Origin: Methylorubrum populi | Lineage (GTDB): Bacteria > Pseudomonadota > Alphaproteobacteria > Rhizobiales > Beijerinckiaceae | Direction of reading: 5' to 3' | Length of the DNA: 64,000 nt | NCBI GenBank assembly: GCA_020741775.1 | Contig: DYYG01000007.1 | Location: 1 to 64,000, forward strand | In this document: positions 25,894-34,382 of the stretch, piece after piece | Position numbering within the stretch: position 1 is the stretch's first letter | Layout: the number at the start of each line of letters is the position of its first letter | Translations under genes and position numbers: made by a program | The notes under the pieces: model-generated | Database searches by the model: none | What the model saw: the letters and a program-made list of their open reading frames with translations, nothing else | Told to the model about the DNA's origin: nothing

Positions 25894-27123
25894 ATGTCGC
25901 TCCCCACCCGCTTCCCCCGCCGGCCATCCCCCTTGATCGCGCTCGCCTGCGGCGCGGTGATCGTCACCATCGCCATGGGCATCCGCCAAGCCTTCGGCCT
26001 GTTCATGCGGCCGGTCGAACTCGAACTCGGTGTCGGGCGCGAGAGCTTCGGGCTGGCCATGGCCGTGCAGAACCTGATCTTCGGGCTTGTCCAGCCCTTC
26101 GTCGGCGCCCTCGCCGACCGCTACGGGGCGGGACGCGTCGCCGCCTCCGGCGGCCTGCTCTATGCCCTCGGCCTCGTACTCGCGGCCTTCGCCTCCAACG
26201 CCCTCGGCCTCACCCTCACGCTCGGCTTCCTGGTCGGCCTCGCACTGGCCGGGGTCACCTTCGTGGTCGTGCTCGGCGCGGTGGTGCGTCTCATGCCGCC
26301 GGAGCGTCGGGGCGCGGCCGCCGGTATCGTCACCGCCGGCGGCTCGGTCGGGCAGTTCCTGCTCGTTCCGGCCACCCAGATCGCGGTGGACGGACTCGGC
26401 TGGCGCGGGGCTCTGCTGGCCGCGGCGGCGCTCGCCGCCCTGATGACGCCGCTGGCCATCGGCATCGTCCGGCCTGCCGCCACATCGGTGCCGGCGGCCT
26501 CCGCCATCGGCGATTTATCTTTCGGCGCCGCCCTGCGGCAGGCCTCGACCCATCGCGGCTACTGGCTCCTCAATGCCGGCTTCTTCGTCTGCGGCTTCCA
26601 CATCGCGTTCGTCTCGACCCACCTGCCGGCCTTCCTCGCCGATGCTGGGCTCGACCCGGGCGTGGGAGCCCGCGCCCTGGCGCTGGTCGGGCTGTTCAAC
26701 ATCCTTGGCTCCTACGCCTTCGGTGTCGCGGCCGACCGGCTGCGGAAGAAATACGTCTTGTCGTGGATCTATGCCGGCCGGGCGCTGGTCATGGCGCTGT
26801 TCCTCGCCTTTCCCATCACGCCGCTCTCCGCCACGCTATTCGCCTGCGCCATGGGCTTCCTGTGGCTCGGGACCGTGCCGCTGACGAGCGGCCTCGTCGG
26901 GCAGATCTTCGGCGTGCGCTATCTCTCGACGCTGTTCGGCATCGTCTTCATGAGCCATCAGGTCGGGGCGTTCTTCGGCGCATGGGGGGCCGGGTTCATC
27001 TTCGCCCAGACCGGTTCCTACGACATGGCCTGGATCATCTCGATCGGGATCGCCCTGCTCGCCGGCCTGCTCAACCTGCCGATCCGCGACGTGCCCCTGG
27101 CGCGGCGGGTGAGCCCGGCATGA
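25894..27123 (+). CDS. MFS transporter, oxalate/formate-antiporter-like
   Basis: The 409-residue protein has twelve predicted membrane helices. Features include GIRQAFGLFMRPVELELG after helix 1 and ALADRYGAGRVAASGGLLYALG, the MFS loop 2-3 motif. The N-terminal pattern (G-x-x-x-FG-x-F) suits the monocarboxylate/OFA-type MFS carriers. The substrate is unknown. ATG 25894 or the overlapping GTG 25891 is the start; the open frame upstream has no family resemblance. The stop codon overlaps the ATG of a 40-residue membrane peptide gene. Confidence 0.85.
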   Translation: MSLPTRFPRRPSPLIALACGAVIVTIAMGIRQAFGLFMRPVELELGVGRESFGLAMAVQNLIFGLVQPFVGALADRYGAGRVAASGGLLYALGLVLAAFASNALGLTLTLGFLVGLALAGVTFVVVLGAVVRLMPPERRGAAAGIVTAGGSVGQFLLVPATQIAVDGLGWRGALLAAAALAALMTPLAIGIVRPAATSVPAASAIGDLSFGAALRQASTHRGYWLLNAGFFVCGFHIAFVSTHLPAFLADAGLDPGVGARALALVGLFNILGSYAFGVAADRLRKKYVLSWIYAGRALVMALFLAFPITPLSATLFACAMGFLWLGTVPLTSGLVGQIFGVRYLSTLFGIVFMSHQVGAFFGAWGAGFIFAQTGSYDMAWIISIGIALLAGLLNLPIRDVPLARRVSPA

Positions 27124-27242
27124 CCCGGGCCGAGGAACTCGCTCTCCTCGCCCTTCTCGGCGGGCTGACGCTCCTCGGCGCGCTGCTCTGGGCGCGCGAG
27201 GGGCTCGTGCTGTGGTTTCGCGCCGGCTTCGGCTTCTGCTGA
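27120..27242 (+). CDS. 40-residue single-span membrane peptide
   Basis: An ATG at 27120 overlaps the TGA of the MFS gene as ATGA, typical of translational coupling. The 40 residues contain one hydrophobic helix (about 6-24, rich in Leu and Gly) followed by a positively charged turn and a short aromatic tail ending in GFGFC. It may be a small partner of the carrier. No family is recognised. Confidence 0.6.
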   Translation: MTRAEELALLALLGGLTLLGALLWAREGLVLWFRAGFGFC

Positions 27243-27255
27243 ACCGGGCGGCCTC

Positions 27256-27354
27256 TCACCGCGCGATGGTGCGGATGAAATAGACGAGCGCGGTGAAGGC
27301 GACGAGGCTCAGGCCGTAGAGCAGGACGAACCAGAGAAGGCGGCGTCCCCTCAA
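27256..27354 (-). CDS. DUF2474 microprotein of a cytochrome bd-type oxidase
   Basis: A 32-residue frame begins at a TTG (27352-27354) that overlaps the TGA of cydB as TTGA. The peptide has a basic start (MRGRRLLWF) and a single membrane helix ending in YFIRTIAR. This is the form of DUF2474 or CydX-like peptides encoded just after cydB, which stabilise the oxidase. The non-ATG start and the short length make it easy to miss. Confidence 0.75.
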   Translation of the reverse strand: MRGRRLLWFVLLYGLSLVAFTALVYFIRTIAR

Positions 27355-28394
27355 TGGTAGCTCGCCGCGTTCGGGTTCTCCTCGATCTTGCCCCTGAAGA
27401 CCCAGTAGGCATAGGCGGTGTAGGCGAGGGTGAGCGGCATCACCACGGAATAGCCGACCAGGGCGAATTGCAGGGCGGAGGTCGCGTTGGCCGCCTGCCA
27501 GATCGTGATCTTGGGCGGTACGATATACGGGAAGAGGCTGATCGCCAGCCCGAGGAAGCCCAGCAGGAACAGGGCGATCGTGAGCAGGAAGGGCGCCACC
27601 TCGCGTCCCTCGTCGAGCGCCTTCCAGATGCGCCAGCAGACGAAGGCGGTGACCAGCGGCACCGGCGCCACGAAGAGGACGTTCGGCCAGGAGAACCAGC
27701 GCCATTGGATGTGGAGCCCGAGGAAGGGCACCCAGGCGCTGACGACGGCCATGGCGATCACGGTCGCGACCAGGAACTGCTTCGCCTTGATCCGCGACCA
27801 GATCTCCAGCTCGCCGGAGGTCTTCATCACGCACCAGGTCGCGCCCAGGAGCCCGTAGCCGCAGACGAGGCCGATGCCGGTCATGACGCTGAACGGGGTG
27901 AGCCAGTCGAGGGTGCCGCCGGAAAAACCCCGCCCCTCGGTCTGGAAGCCCTGGACGAAGGCGCCGAGCACCATGCCCTGCGCGAAGGTGGCGGTGAGCG
28001 AGCCGTAGTGGAAGGCGTTGTCCCAGACGGCGCGGGAGCGCTCGGCCTTGAAGCGGAACTCGAAGGCGACCCCGCGGAAGATCAGCGCGATCAGCATCAG
28101 GATCAGCGGCAGGTAGAGGGCGGGCAGCAGGATCGCGTAGGCCACCGAGAAGACCGCGAACAACCCGCCGCCGCCGAGCACGAGCCAGGTCTCGTTGCCG
28201 TCCCAGATCGGCGCCACCGAGAGCATCATTCGGTCGCGCCAATTGCCCGGCCGCGCGGCGGTGAACAGGATGCCGACGCCGAGATCGAACCCGTCGATGA
28301 CGACGTACATCGCCACCGCCAGCGCTAGCAGGCCGGCCCAGACCAGCGGCAGCCAGAAGGCCAAGCCCTCGTATTCGCTTCCGAAGCCGAACAT
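27351..28394 (-). CDS. cydB: Cytochrome bd-type ubiquinol oxidase subunit II
   Basis: The 347-residue product has eight or nine membrane helices. Conserved CydB features include the N-terminal LPLVWAGLLALAVAMYVVIDGFDLGVG (about residues 15-41, shown here in part), WDGNETWLV (about 61-69) and FRFKAE (about 110-115). It matches the cyanide-insensitive (CioB) branch. CydB pairs with the heme-bearing CydA, but no cydA is present upstream, where the next genes are a 108-residue protein and a divergent kinase. The start at 28392-28394 (MFGFGSEYEG) is preferred over an ATG 35 codons upstream. DUF2474 follows with overlapping codons. Confidence 0.93.
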   Translation of the reverse strand: MFGFGSEYEGLAFWLPLVWAGLLALAVAMYVVIDGFDLGVGILFTAARPGNWRDRMMLSVAPIWDGNETWLVLGGGGLFAVFSVAYAILLPALYLPLILMLIALIFRGVAFEFRFKAERSRAVWDNAFHYGSLTATFAQGMVLGAFVQGFQTEGRGFSGGTLDWLTPFSVMTGIGLVCGYGLLGATWCVMKTSGELEIWSRIKAKQFLVATVIAMAVVSAWVPFLGLHIQWRWFSWPNVLFVAPVPLVTAFVCWRIWKALDEGREVAPFLLTIALFLLGFLGLAISLFPYIVPPKITIWQAANATSALQFALVGYSVVMPLTLAYTAYAYWVFRGKIEENPNAASYH

Positions 28395-28479
28395 CGTCGC
28401 TCCTTCCCCGGCCCTCGGCCCATTAGCCTCCGGCGCCCGTCCGTTATAGGCGCCCCACCGTATCCCGCCAGAACCACGC

Positions 28480-28806
28480 TCAGTGCGATGCGGGTCCACG
28501 CCAGGATGGCTGGCGGTCGCCGGCGGAGAGGGTGTCGGCGGAGGGACGCGGGGCCGTGCCCGGTCCGGCGAGGTGCCGGACCAGGACCTCCGCCCCGGCG
28601 CGGGTAACGGTCTCGCGGGTTTCAGGGGGCAGCGCGCTCACCAGGGCACCGATGCCGCCGGTGGTCAGACGGTCCACGGTTTCGCCCACCGCCAAGCCCG
28701 TCGCGGCGACGGTGTGCGGCGCCACCGGCGCCTCTCCGTCCCGGCGCAGGAGCGCGAGATAGGAGAGGGCGCCGATCACCAGGGCGGCGCGCAGGAGAAA
28801 CGACAT
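28480..28806 (-). CDS. Small protein with an N-terminal membrane helix, function unknown
   Basis: The 108-residue product begins MSFLLRAALVIGALSYLALL, a signal-anchor or signal peptide, followed by an Ala/Gly-rich region with GETVDRLTTGGIGALVSALP and a Pro-rich tail. I do not recognise a family. It precedes cydB by 85 bases on the same strand and occupies the place where cydA would normally be. Start at 28804-28806; an ATG seven codons upstream is an alternative. Confidence 0.6.
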   Translation of the reverse strand: MSFLLRAALVIGALSYLALLRRDGEAPVAPHTVAATGLAVGETVDRLTTGGIGALVSALPPETRETVTRAGAEVLVRHLAGPGTAPRPSADTLSAGDRQPSWRGPASH

Positions 28807-29089
28807 CGATCCGGTCCTTCGGTGCACGCGTCCCGGCTCCGCCGCGCCGGGTCGAGGCTGGGTCGCGGGCCGGATCCTGCCATTGCCCGGGCACCGACGG
28901 GTGAAGCCCGCCGGACATCGTTCGCCCTAACAGCGGACGTGGTGAACGAAGGCTTTTTCTCGAGGCGGCCCACCTGTCCAACACCGCTTCCACGCTCTGT
29001 GCCGAGGCCCTCGCTGCCCTGTCCGGGAATGTGGAAAGCGGGGATGAGACCCCCGCTTCGGGCCGGTCCGGGGGCGTGGTCCGCGGCAA

Positions 29090-31177
29090 GTGAGCGACCC
29101 TTTTCATCCTCGCTTAAACCGCCTCTGCGACGGTTTTCGACAAGATCGTAACGAGCAGTCGAGGGGCGCGGGACCGCCGGGTTGTCGGAGAGGTTTCGCG
29201 CTGTGCGTGGTGGTGTTGCGTAACGACGGTGCCCTTGCCTCTCTCCTCGATGCCCGCCTCGCCGGGCTGGTCCACGCCTCCGTGCTGGCCGAGCCGAGCG
29301 TGCGCTTCCGCCACGAGCGGTTCCTGATCTCGCGGCTCGCGACCGGCGCGGTGATGATGGCGGCGCTGCCGCCCTATCTGGTGTGGCGCGGCGTTCCGAG
29401 CGGCATCGAGGCTATCGCCATCGCGAGCCTGTTCCTGCCGGTCTTCGCTGCGGTCGTCCTGTCGCGCACCGGCTCCCTCTGGATCGCCCACGCCCTGTCC
29501 TCGGCGGGTCTGACCGGCCTCGTCGTCTGCCTCGCCGCCCTGACCGGGGGCGCGAGTTCCGCCGCCGCCATCTGGCTCGTGGCGGTGCCGCTGGAGGCAA
29601 TGGTTTCGGGCTCGCGCCGGGCGACGGTCGCCGCCTCGATCATCGCGGCCCTCGGGGCCTTCGCGGTGGCGCTCAGCGGCTTTCTGCCGAGGGGCAGCCT
29701 CGCTTTGGACTGGCCCAATGCCATCGCCGTCCCGGTCTTCGCCGTGACCGCCATCGGCCATGTCGCGGCCCAGGCCATGGAGCATATGCGCCGGGAGGGC
29801 GAGTGGCGCAGCCGGATGCGGGACAACGAGGCCCGCGACCGGCTCCTGCTCTCGGCCATCGACGATCTCGTGACATGGCACGACGCCAACGGCCGCGTGC
29901 TGGAGGCGAGCGGCTCGGCCGCCCGCTTCGTCGGTGCCGAGGCGAGCCGGCTGCGCGGCCACGGCCTGCTCGACCGGGTGCATATCGGCGACCGGCCGGC
30001 CCTGCTCCAGGCAATCAGCGACGTGGCGGCCCACGGCGTGCCGGCCACGGTGCCCTTCCGCCTGCATCTCGACATCGCCCGCGCCGACGGCACCCGTACG
30101 ATCTTCGCCGAGATGCGCGCCCACCGGATCGAGGCGGGACTGGCCGGGGCCAACGGCTCGACCGTCGTCGCCGTGACCCGCGACGTGTCCGAGCATCGCC
30201 GCCATGCCCAGGAACTCGACCGGGCTCGCGCCGAGGCCGAGCGCGCGGACGAGGTGAAGACCCATTTCCTGGCCACCGTCAGCCACGAATTGCGCACGCC
30301 GCTCAACGCCATCATCGGCTTCTCCGAGGTGCTGTCAGGGAATGATGCGGTCGGATTGCCGCCGGAGCGGGCCCGCGAATATGCCGGCATCATCGCCCAT
30401 TCCGGGCGGCACCTGCTCGACGTGGTGAACACCCTGCTCGACATCTCCCGCATTCGCGGCGGGCATTTCGAGCTGCAGTTCGAGCCGGTCGACGTCGACG
30501 GGCTGATCCGCAGCTGCTGTGACCTGATGCGGCTCAAGGCCGACGAGTCCGGCATCACCCTGGTGGCTGCGCCGGTGCCTGCGGGCTGCGGCCTCATCGC
30601 CGATGCCCGCGCCTGCCGGCAGATGCTGATCAACCTGATCTCCAACGCCGTGAAGTTCACGCCGCGGGGGGGGCGGGTCGAGGTCATGGTCCGCCGGGGC
30701 GGGGCCTATCTCGATTTCGTGGTGAGCGACGATGGCATCGGGATCACCGAGTCCGATCTGCCACGTCTCGGCGACCCCTTCTTCCAGGCCGGGCGCGGCT
30801 ATGGGCGGGCCCACGAGGGCACCGGCCTCGGCCTCTCGGTGGTGCGCGGCCTCGCCGGTCTGCACGGCGGCGCGATCTCGATCGAGAGCGCGCCGGGCAA
30901 GGGCACCGTCGTCGCCGTGACGCTGCCGCTCGATTGCAGCCGCGCCACCCAGATCGCCGCGCAAGCCAACGTTCAGTCCAGGGCTTCGTCCAAGACCCCG
31001 AGGGGCTCCGTCAGTGAACAGGCCGCCAGTGCGGGCCTCCCGCCGGCACCGATCCGGGCCATGGTGAGGGGCAGCGTCGCCCCCGAGCCTGCGCCCGCGC
31101 CGCGCCGGATGCCGGTCGGCCTGTTCGATGAGCCCGCCTCCGACACCCCTGCCCGACCGATGCGGCGTGCCGGATGA
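29090..31177 (+). CDS. Membrane PAS sensor histidine kinase
   Basis: The product has up to 695 residues from GTG 29090, though the first 70 residues look poorly conserved and an in-frame GTG at 29207 may be the true start. There are about five or six membrane helices (85-225), a PAS domain (about 250-368), a HisKA dimerisation domain with the phospho-acceptor His399 in HFLATVSHELRTPLN, and an HATPase domain with NLISNAVKFTP, DDGIGI and GTGLGLSVV. No receiver is fused and no partner regulator adjoins. The architecture resembles DivJ/PdhS-like alphaproteobacterial kinases; that assignment is only suggestive. Confidence 0.87.
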   Translation: MSDPFHPRLNRLCDGFRQDRNEQSRGAGPPGCRRGFALCVVVLRNDGALASLLDARLAGLVHASVLAEPSVRFRHERFLISRLATGAVMMAALPPYLVWRGVPSGIEAIAIASLFLPVFAAVVLSRTGSLWIAHALSSAGLTGLVVCLAALTGGASSAAAIWLVAVPLEAMVSGSRRATVAASIIAALGAFAVALSGFLPRGSLALDWPNAIAVPVFAVTAIGHVAAQAMEHMRREGEWRSRMRDNEARDRLLLSAIDDLVTWHDANGRVLEASGSAARFVGAEASRLRGHGLLDRVHIGDRPALLQAISDVAAHGVPATVPFRLHLDIARADGTRTIFAEMRAHRIEAGLAGANGSTVVAVTRDVSEHRRHAQELDRARAEAERADEVKTHFLATVSHELRTPLNAIIGFSEVLSGNDAVGLPPERAREYAGIIAHSGRHLLDVVNTLLDISRIRGGHFELQFEPVDVDGLIRSCCDLMRLKADESGITLVAAPVPAGCGLIADARACRQMLINLISNAVKFTPRGGRVEVMVRRGGAYLDFVVSDDGIGITESDLPRLGDPFFQAGRGYGRAHEGTGLGLSVVRGLAGLHGGAISIESAPGKGTVVAVTLPLDCSRATQIAAQANVQSRASSKTPRGSVSEQAASAGLPPAPIRAMVRGSVAPEPAPAPRRMPVGLFDEPASDTPARPMRRAG

Positions 31178-31232
31178 GCGGCGTGGGTCCGACCCGCCGC
31201 CATCGGCGATGCCAAACTGAAGGAGCGAAGTG

Positions 31233-31979
31233 ATGCGCGAGACGCCCGCGAGACGGGACCAGCGCGAGATCGTCGTGCCCGGTGACATGCGCGCCCCTCG
31301 CAGCCCGGCCCGGCCGCGCAAGGCGGCGCCCCGCCGGCCGGCCGCATCGGGCTGGAAGGCCGGCGCGCTGGCGGCCCTGTCAGGGGCAGGGCAGCTCTGC
31401 CGGCGCAATCCCGGTGGCGTGTTCGGAACCGTAATCGGCGTCGCCGCGGCTGCCTATGTCTGCGTCAACGCCATGGGGCTTCAGGACGGACGGCACCCGG
31501 CCCCGATCCTGCCGACGGTCGAGCCGAAGCCCGTGGCCGTGCGGCCCGCGCCGCCACCGGTTCGGGAGATCCGCACGGCTGAAGCGAGCAAGCCGGCTCC
31601 CGTGCGGGAGGTGCCGGTCGCGCCCCGCGATCCGATCGCCGACATGATCCGCTCCGGCGAGACGACCGCCTCGGTCACGCCCAGGCCCGAGCGCAAGCCG
31701 GACAAGACCAGCGCGAAGGAACCGAAGGCCGAGACCGCGAAGGTGGAGGCGAAGCCCGAGGCTCCCAAACCAGACCCGGCCATCATCCGCGTCCAGCGGG
31801 CCCTGGCCAAGCTCGGCTACGGCCCGCTCAAGGATGATGGGCTGATGGGGCCGGGCACCAAGGCGGCGATCGAGAAATTCGAGCGCGACCGCAAGCTGCC
31901 GGTGAAGGGCGAGGCCGCCGGGCCAACCCTGCGCGCCCTGACCCGCGAGATGACCGCCAAGGCGGGCGCCCAGGGCTGA
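31233..31979 (+). CDS. Peptidoglycan-binding domain protein with membrane anchor
   Basis: The 248-residue protein has a basic cytoplasmic head, a membrane helix (about 60-80), a Pro/Lys/Ala/Glu-rich spacer, and a C-terminal PG_binding_1 domain (about 185-235) with VQRALAKLGYGPLKDDGLMG and IEKFERDRKLPVKG. It should reach from the inner membrane to the cell wall. The ATG at 31233 is seven bases after AGGAG and is preferred over the GTG directly before it. It lies 55 bases after the kinase gene and is likely co-transcribed with it. Confidence 0.85.
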   Translation: MRETPARRDQREIVVPGDMRAPRSPARPRKAAPRRPAASGWKAGALAALSGAGQLCRRNPGGVFGTVIGVAAAAYVCVNAMGLQDGRHPAPILPTVEPKPVAVRPAPPPVREIRTAEASKPAPVREVPVAPRDPIADMIRSGETTASVTPRPERKPDKTSAKEPKAETAKVEAKPEAPKPDPAIIRVQRALAKLGYGPLKDDGLMGPGTKAAIEKFERDRKLPVKGEAAGPTLRALTREMTAKAGAQG

Positions 31980-32025
31980 AGGCTGAGGGATCGACGGAGT
32001 GACGCGGCGCGCCTATGGCAGCGCC

Positions 32026-32367
32026 ATGTCACGCCTCCGATCCGATTTCTGGGTTTCCGCGCAGCTGCGTCGCCTGAACGGCGAGGGCATTCCGGCGGTT
32101 CAGCGCCGTCGCGGCGCGGCGGAGGCGGGAGCGATCTTCGTGAAGGTCGACCGGCTCGACGGCAGCGCCGACCTCTACGGCCCGGCGCCCCAGGCGCTGA
32201 TCGAGGCGGAGGATGTGGGGGAGCGAAGATTCACCGCCGTGCTCTCGGCGGCGCCGGCGCCGGATGTCGAGGAGCGCCTCGCCCGGGAGATCCGCTTCGA
32301 TTCCGATCTCTGGATCATCGAGATCGACGACCGCGAGGGCCGGCACGGGCTGCCGCTCGCGGAGTGA
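32026..32367 (+). CDS. DUF1491 family protein
   Basis: The 113-residue protein begins MSRLRSDFWVSAQLRRLNGE, the standard DUF1491 N-terminus, which favours ATG 32026 over the in-frame GTG at 31999. It ends with a conserved FDSDLWIIEIDDREGRH segment. The family is found in alphaproteobacteria and has no known function. It follows the peptidoglycan-binding gene by 46 bases on the same strand. Confidence 0.85.
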   Translation: MSRLRSDFWVSAQLRRLNGEGIPAVQRRRGAAEAGAIFVKVDRLDGSADLYGPAPQALIEAEDVGERRFTAVLSAAPAPDVEERLAREIRFDSDLWIIEIDDREGRHGLPLAE

Positions 32368-32386
32368 TTCTTTCCGAAGAACCGCG

Positions 32387-33382
32387 TCAGCTCGTCCGGC
32401 GCAGGCGGGAGGGGAGGGCGGGCCGCAGGCCGCCGCGCTCGGATGACGCGGTGCCGCGCTTCGCTTCCGGGCCGTGGAAGGGCCGGTACTCGCCGCTCGC
32501 CACCCGTTCCAGCACCGGCGCGCCGAGGATCGCGCAAAGCAGATCGCGGGCGGTGGCTCGGTCGGTCTCGCGGAACAACGTGACCAGGGAAAAGACCCGG
32601 TCGACGGACCGTGCCACGGTGTCGTTGAGGGTGAGAAAGATGAAGACGGCCTCGCCCTCGCGCAGGTCCGCCGTGCGCAGCGCCAGGGTCAGCAGGTCGT
32701 AGCGGGCCGTCGGATCGCTGGCGGCACCGAGATAATTCTGCGGCAGGCCGAGCCCCTCGCCGAGGGCGGTGATGAAGCCCTGGATGTCCCGGGCATGGGA
32801 GCGCTCGACCAGGGTGGTCGCCAGCGTCCGCGGCGGGCGGGGACAGGGGCGCAGGGCGGCGGTGACCTCCACCGCTGCGGCGATGGCCCGGCGCTGCTCC
32901 GGTTCGGCATGGAGCCAGAGCGGGGCGAGGTCGGCGGGCGGAATGTCGGGCCGGGCGAGCAGCGTCCGGGCGAGGTCCGAGTCGGAGCGGGCGCGGGTGA
33001 GCAAGCGCTCCAGGGCGCGGGTGCCGATCAGCGCGCCGGGGTTCTCGGCCAGGGCCCGGTCGGCGTCCGCCTCGGTCTCCGGCTCCCGGGGCGGAGCCAC
33101 CGGAAAGCCGCGGGCTCCGAGGGCGGCGCGCACAGCCGGCGGCACGTCGGGGCAGCCGCCGAGCTTCTCGGCGACGATGCGCACGGTCTCCGCATCCACG
33201 GTCGGGATCAGGCCCGCGGCCAGAGACTCGAAGGCCTGGAGGATGGCCCGGTCATGGACCGGGGCGGCCAGGAACAGGTCGGTCTGAACCCGCAGGATCA
33301 CGGGCTTCAGATCGATCGCGGGATCGCGCGAAAGCTCGATGAGGCCGGACAGGTCCGGCGCGTCGGCGACCGATGAGGACAT
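32387..33382 (-). CDS. DUF2336 family protein
   Basis: The 331-residue, mainly alpha-helical protein resembles DUF2336, a HEAT-repeat-like alphaproteobacterial family. Leu/Ala-rich helices run through about residues 10-290, and the tail is basic. No signal peptide or catalytic motif is seen. The gene converges with DUF1491 across 19 bases and is not obviously part of the flagellar operon to its right. Confidence 0.75.
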   Translation of the reverse strand: MSSSVADAPDLSGLIELSRDPAIDLKPVILRVQTDLFLAAPVHDRAILQAFESLAAGLIPTVDAETVRIVAEKLGGCPDVPPAVRAALGARGFPVAPPREPETEADADRALAENPGALIGTRALERLLTRARSDSDLARTLLARPDIPPADLAPLWLHAEPEQRRAIAAAVEVTAALRPCPRPPRTLATTLVERSHARDIQGFITALGEGLGLPQNYLGAASDPTARYDLLTLALRTADLREGEAVFIFLTLNDTVARSVDRVFSLVTLFRETDRATARDLLCAILGAPVLERVASGEYRPFHGPEAKRGTASSERGGLRPALPSRLRRTS

Positions 33383-33594
33383 GGCACTTCGATTACGCGG
33401 AACTCACTCGCACGGAGTAGAACGGTTCTGCGTGAATCGACCTTTAAGAGGCCCGCGCCGCGAGTGTCCCGCAGCGGCCGCGTCCGGTGAGGTCCGTCAC
33501 GGCACGACGGTCGCAACGGCCCTGCTGCGCGACACGTCCGAGGCCCGTCCTGCACGCGATCGCCCCGGCCGCGCCCCGCGATGAGGGCACCGGA

Positions 33595-34041
33595 TCAGGA
33601 GCGCACCTCGCGCTTGGCCACAAAGTTCAGTTCGTCCACCAGCACATCCTTCACCACGTCGGAGCCGAGGCGTTCGTTCACCTTGGCGCGGATCTGGGCG
33701 AGGCGTGCATTGATGTCGTAGCGAGCGAGCTTTCGAAAATCGAGGGTGGTGTCGCCGTAGATCTGGCGGAAGGCCTCGTCGACCACGAAGGCGTTGGGCG
33801 CGACGGGCAGGGTGTGCATCAGCTTGGCATCCGCCGTGAAGACCAGCACGGCGATGACGTATCCCTGTACCTTACCTTCGGCGACCATCGGAATATTGAT
33901 GGGGGCGAGCTTCTGGTATTGCAGCCCTTCGAGATAAGGCTCGGTCGATTTCGAGAAGAAACCGCCGCCGAAGGTCACCGCCGCGTAGCACGAGGCGATG
34001 GTGACCGCGCAGATCCACAGGCCGGTGACGAGGACGCGCAT
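33595..34041 (-). CDS. Flagellar-cluster membrane protein, FliL-like
   Basis: This 148-residue protein has an N-terminal signal-anchor (about 4-22) and a periplasmic domain. The segment ending LNFVAKREVRS and the RLAQIRAKVNERLG helix recall FliL C-terminal domains, but a full FliL match cannot be claimed. It is the last gene of the minus-strand flagellar series, six bases after the FlgN-like gene. A role at the flagellar basal body or stator is inferred from context. Confidence 0.65.
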   Translation of the reverse strand: MRVLVTGLWICAVTIASCYAAVTFGGGFFSKSTEPYLEGLQYQKLAPINIPMVAEGKVQGYVIAVLVFTADAKLMHTLPVAPNAFVVDEAFRQIYGDTTLDFRKLARYDINARLAQIRAKVNERLGSDVVKDVLVDELNFVAKREVRS

Positions 34042-34047
34042 CGCTCG

Positions 34048-34377
34048 TCAGCGTCCGGGACGCGAGGTGTAGGTGCCGTCGGATTCGGCGGCCTGGAGGC
34101 TGGCCTGAAGCACGTCGCCGATCTCCTCCACCGCCTGCAGGTGCAGGGCGACGGCTTCCTGGTTGCGGACCAGCTTGTCGCGCAGGCGGGCCAGCACGAT
34201 GCCGGTATCGGCGTCGAGCGCCTCACCCTCGACGGAGCGGGCGAGGCGGGTGAGTTCGAGCAGGCTCTGGCTCTTGGCGCGGTTGATCGCGGCGAGATCG
34301 AAGGCGGCATTGGCCGCCAGCGCCTCGGTCTCGGCCTCGATGGTGGCCTCCAGGCGCTTCAGGGATGCAAGCAGCAT
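34048..34377 (-). CDS. FlgN-like flagellar export chaperone candidate
   Basis: The 109-residue all-helical product is rich in Ala, Leu and Glu with heptad-like spacing over about residues 1-95. It matches the small helical FlgN-type chaperones that hold hook-associated proteins FlgK and FlgL before export, both encoded upstream in this operon. Sequence conservation in this family is low, so the call relies on size, helicity and position five bases after the rod-binding protein gene. Confidence 0.6.
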   Translation of the reverse strand: MLLASLKRLEATIEAETEALAANAAFDLAAINRAKSQSLLELTRLARSVEGEALDADTGIVLARLRDKLVRNQEAVALHLQAVEEIGDVLQASLQAAESDGTYTSRPGR

Positions 34378-34382
34378 GGGCG

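Noticed and set aside
23115..27242. A 1375-codon plus-strand open frame
   Set aside because: It runs antisense to the penicillin-binding protein gene and out of frame through the carrier gene. Only its last 40 codons, read from the ATG at 27120, look like a real peptide.
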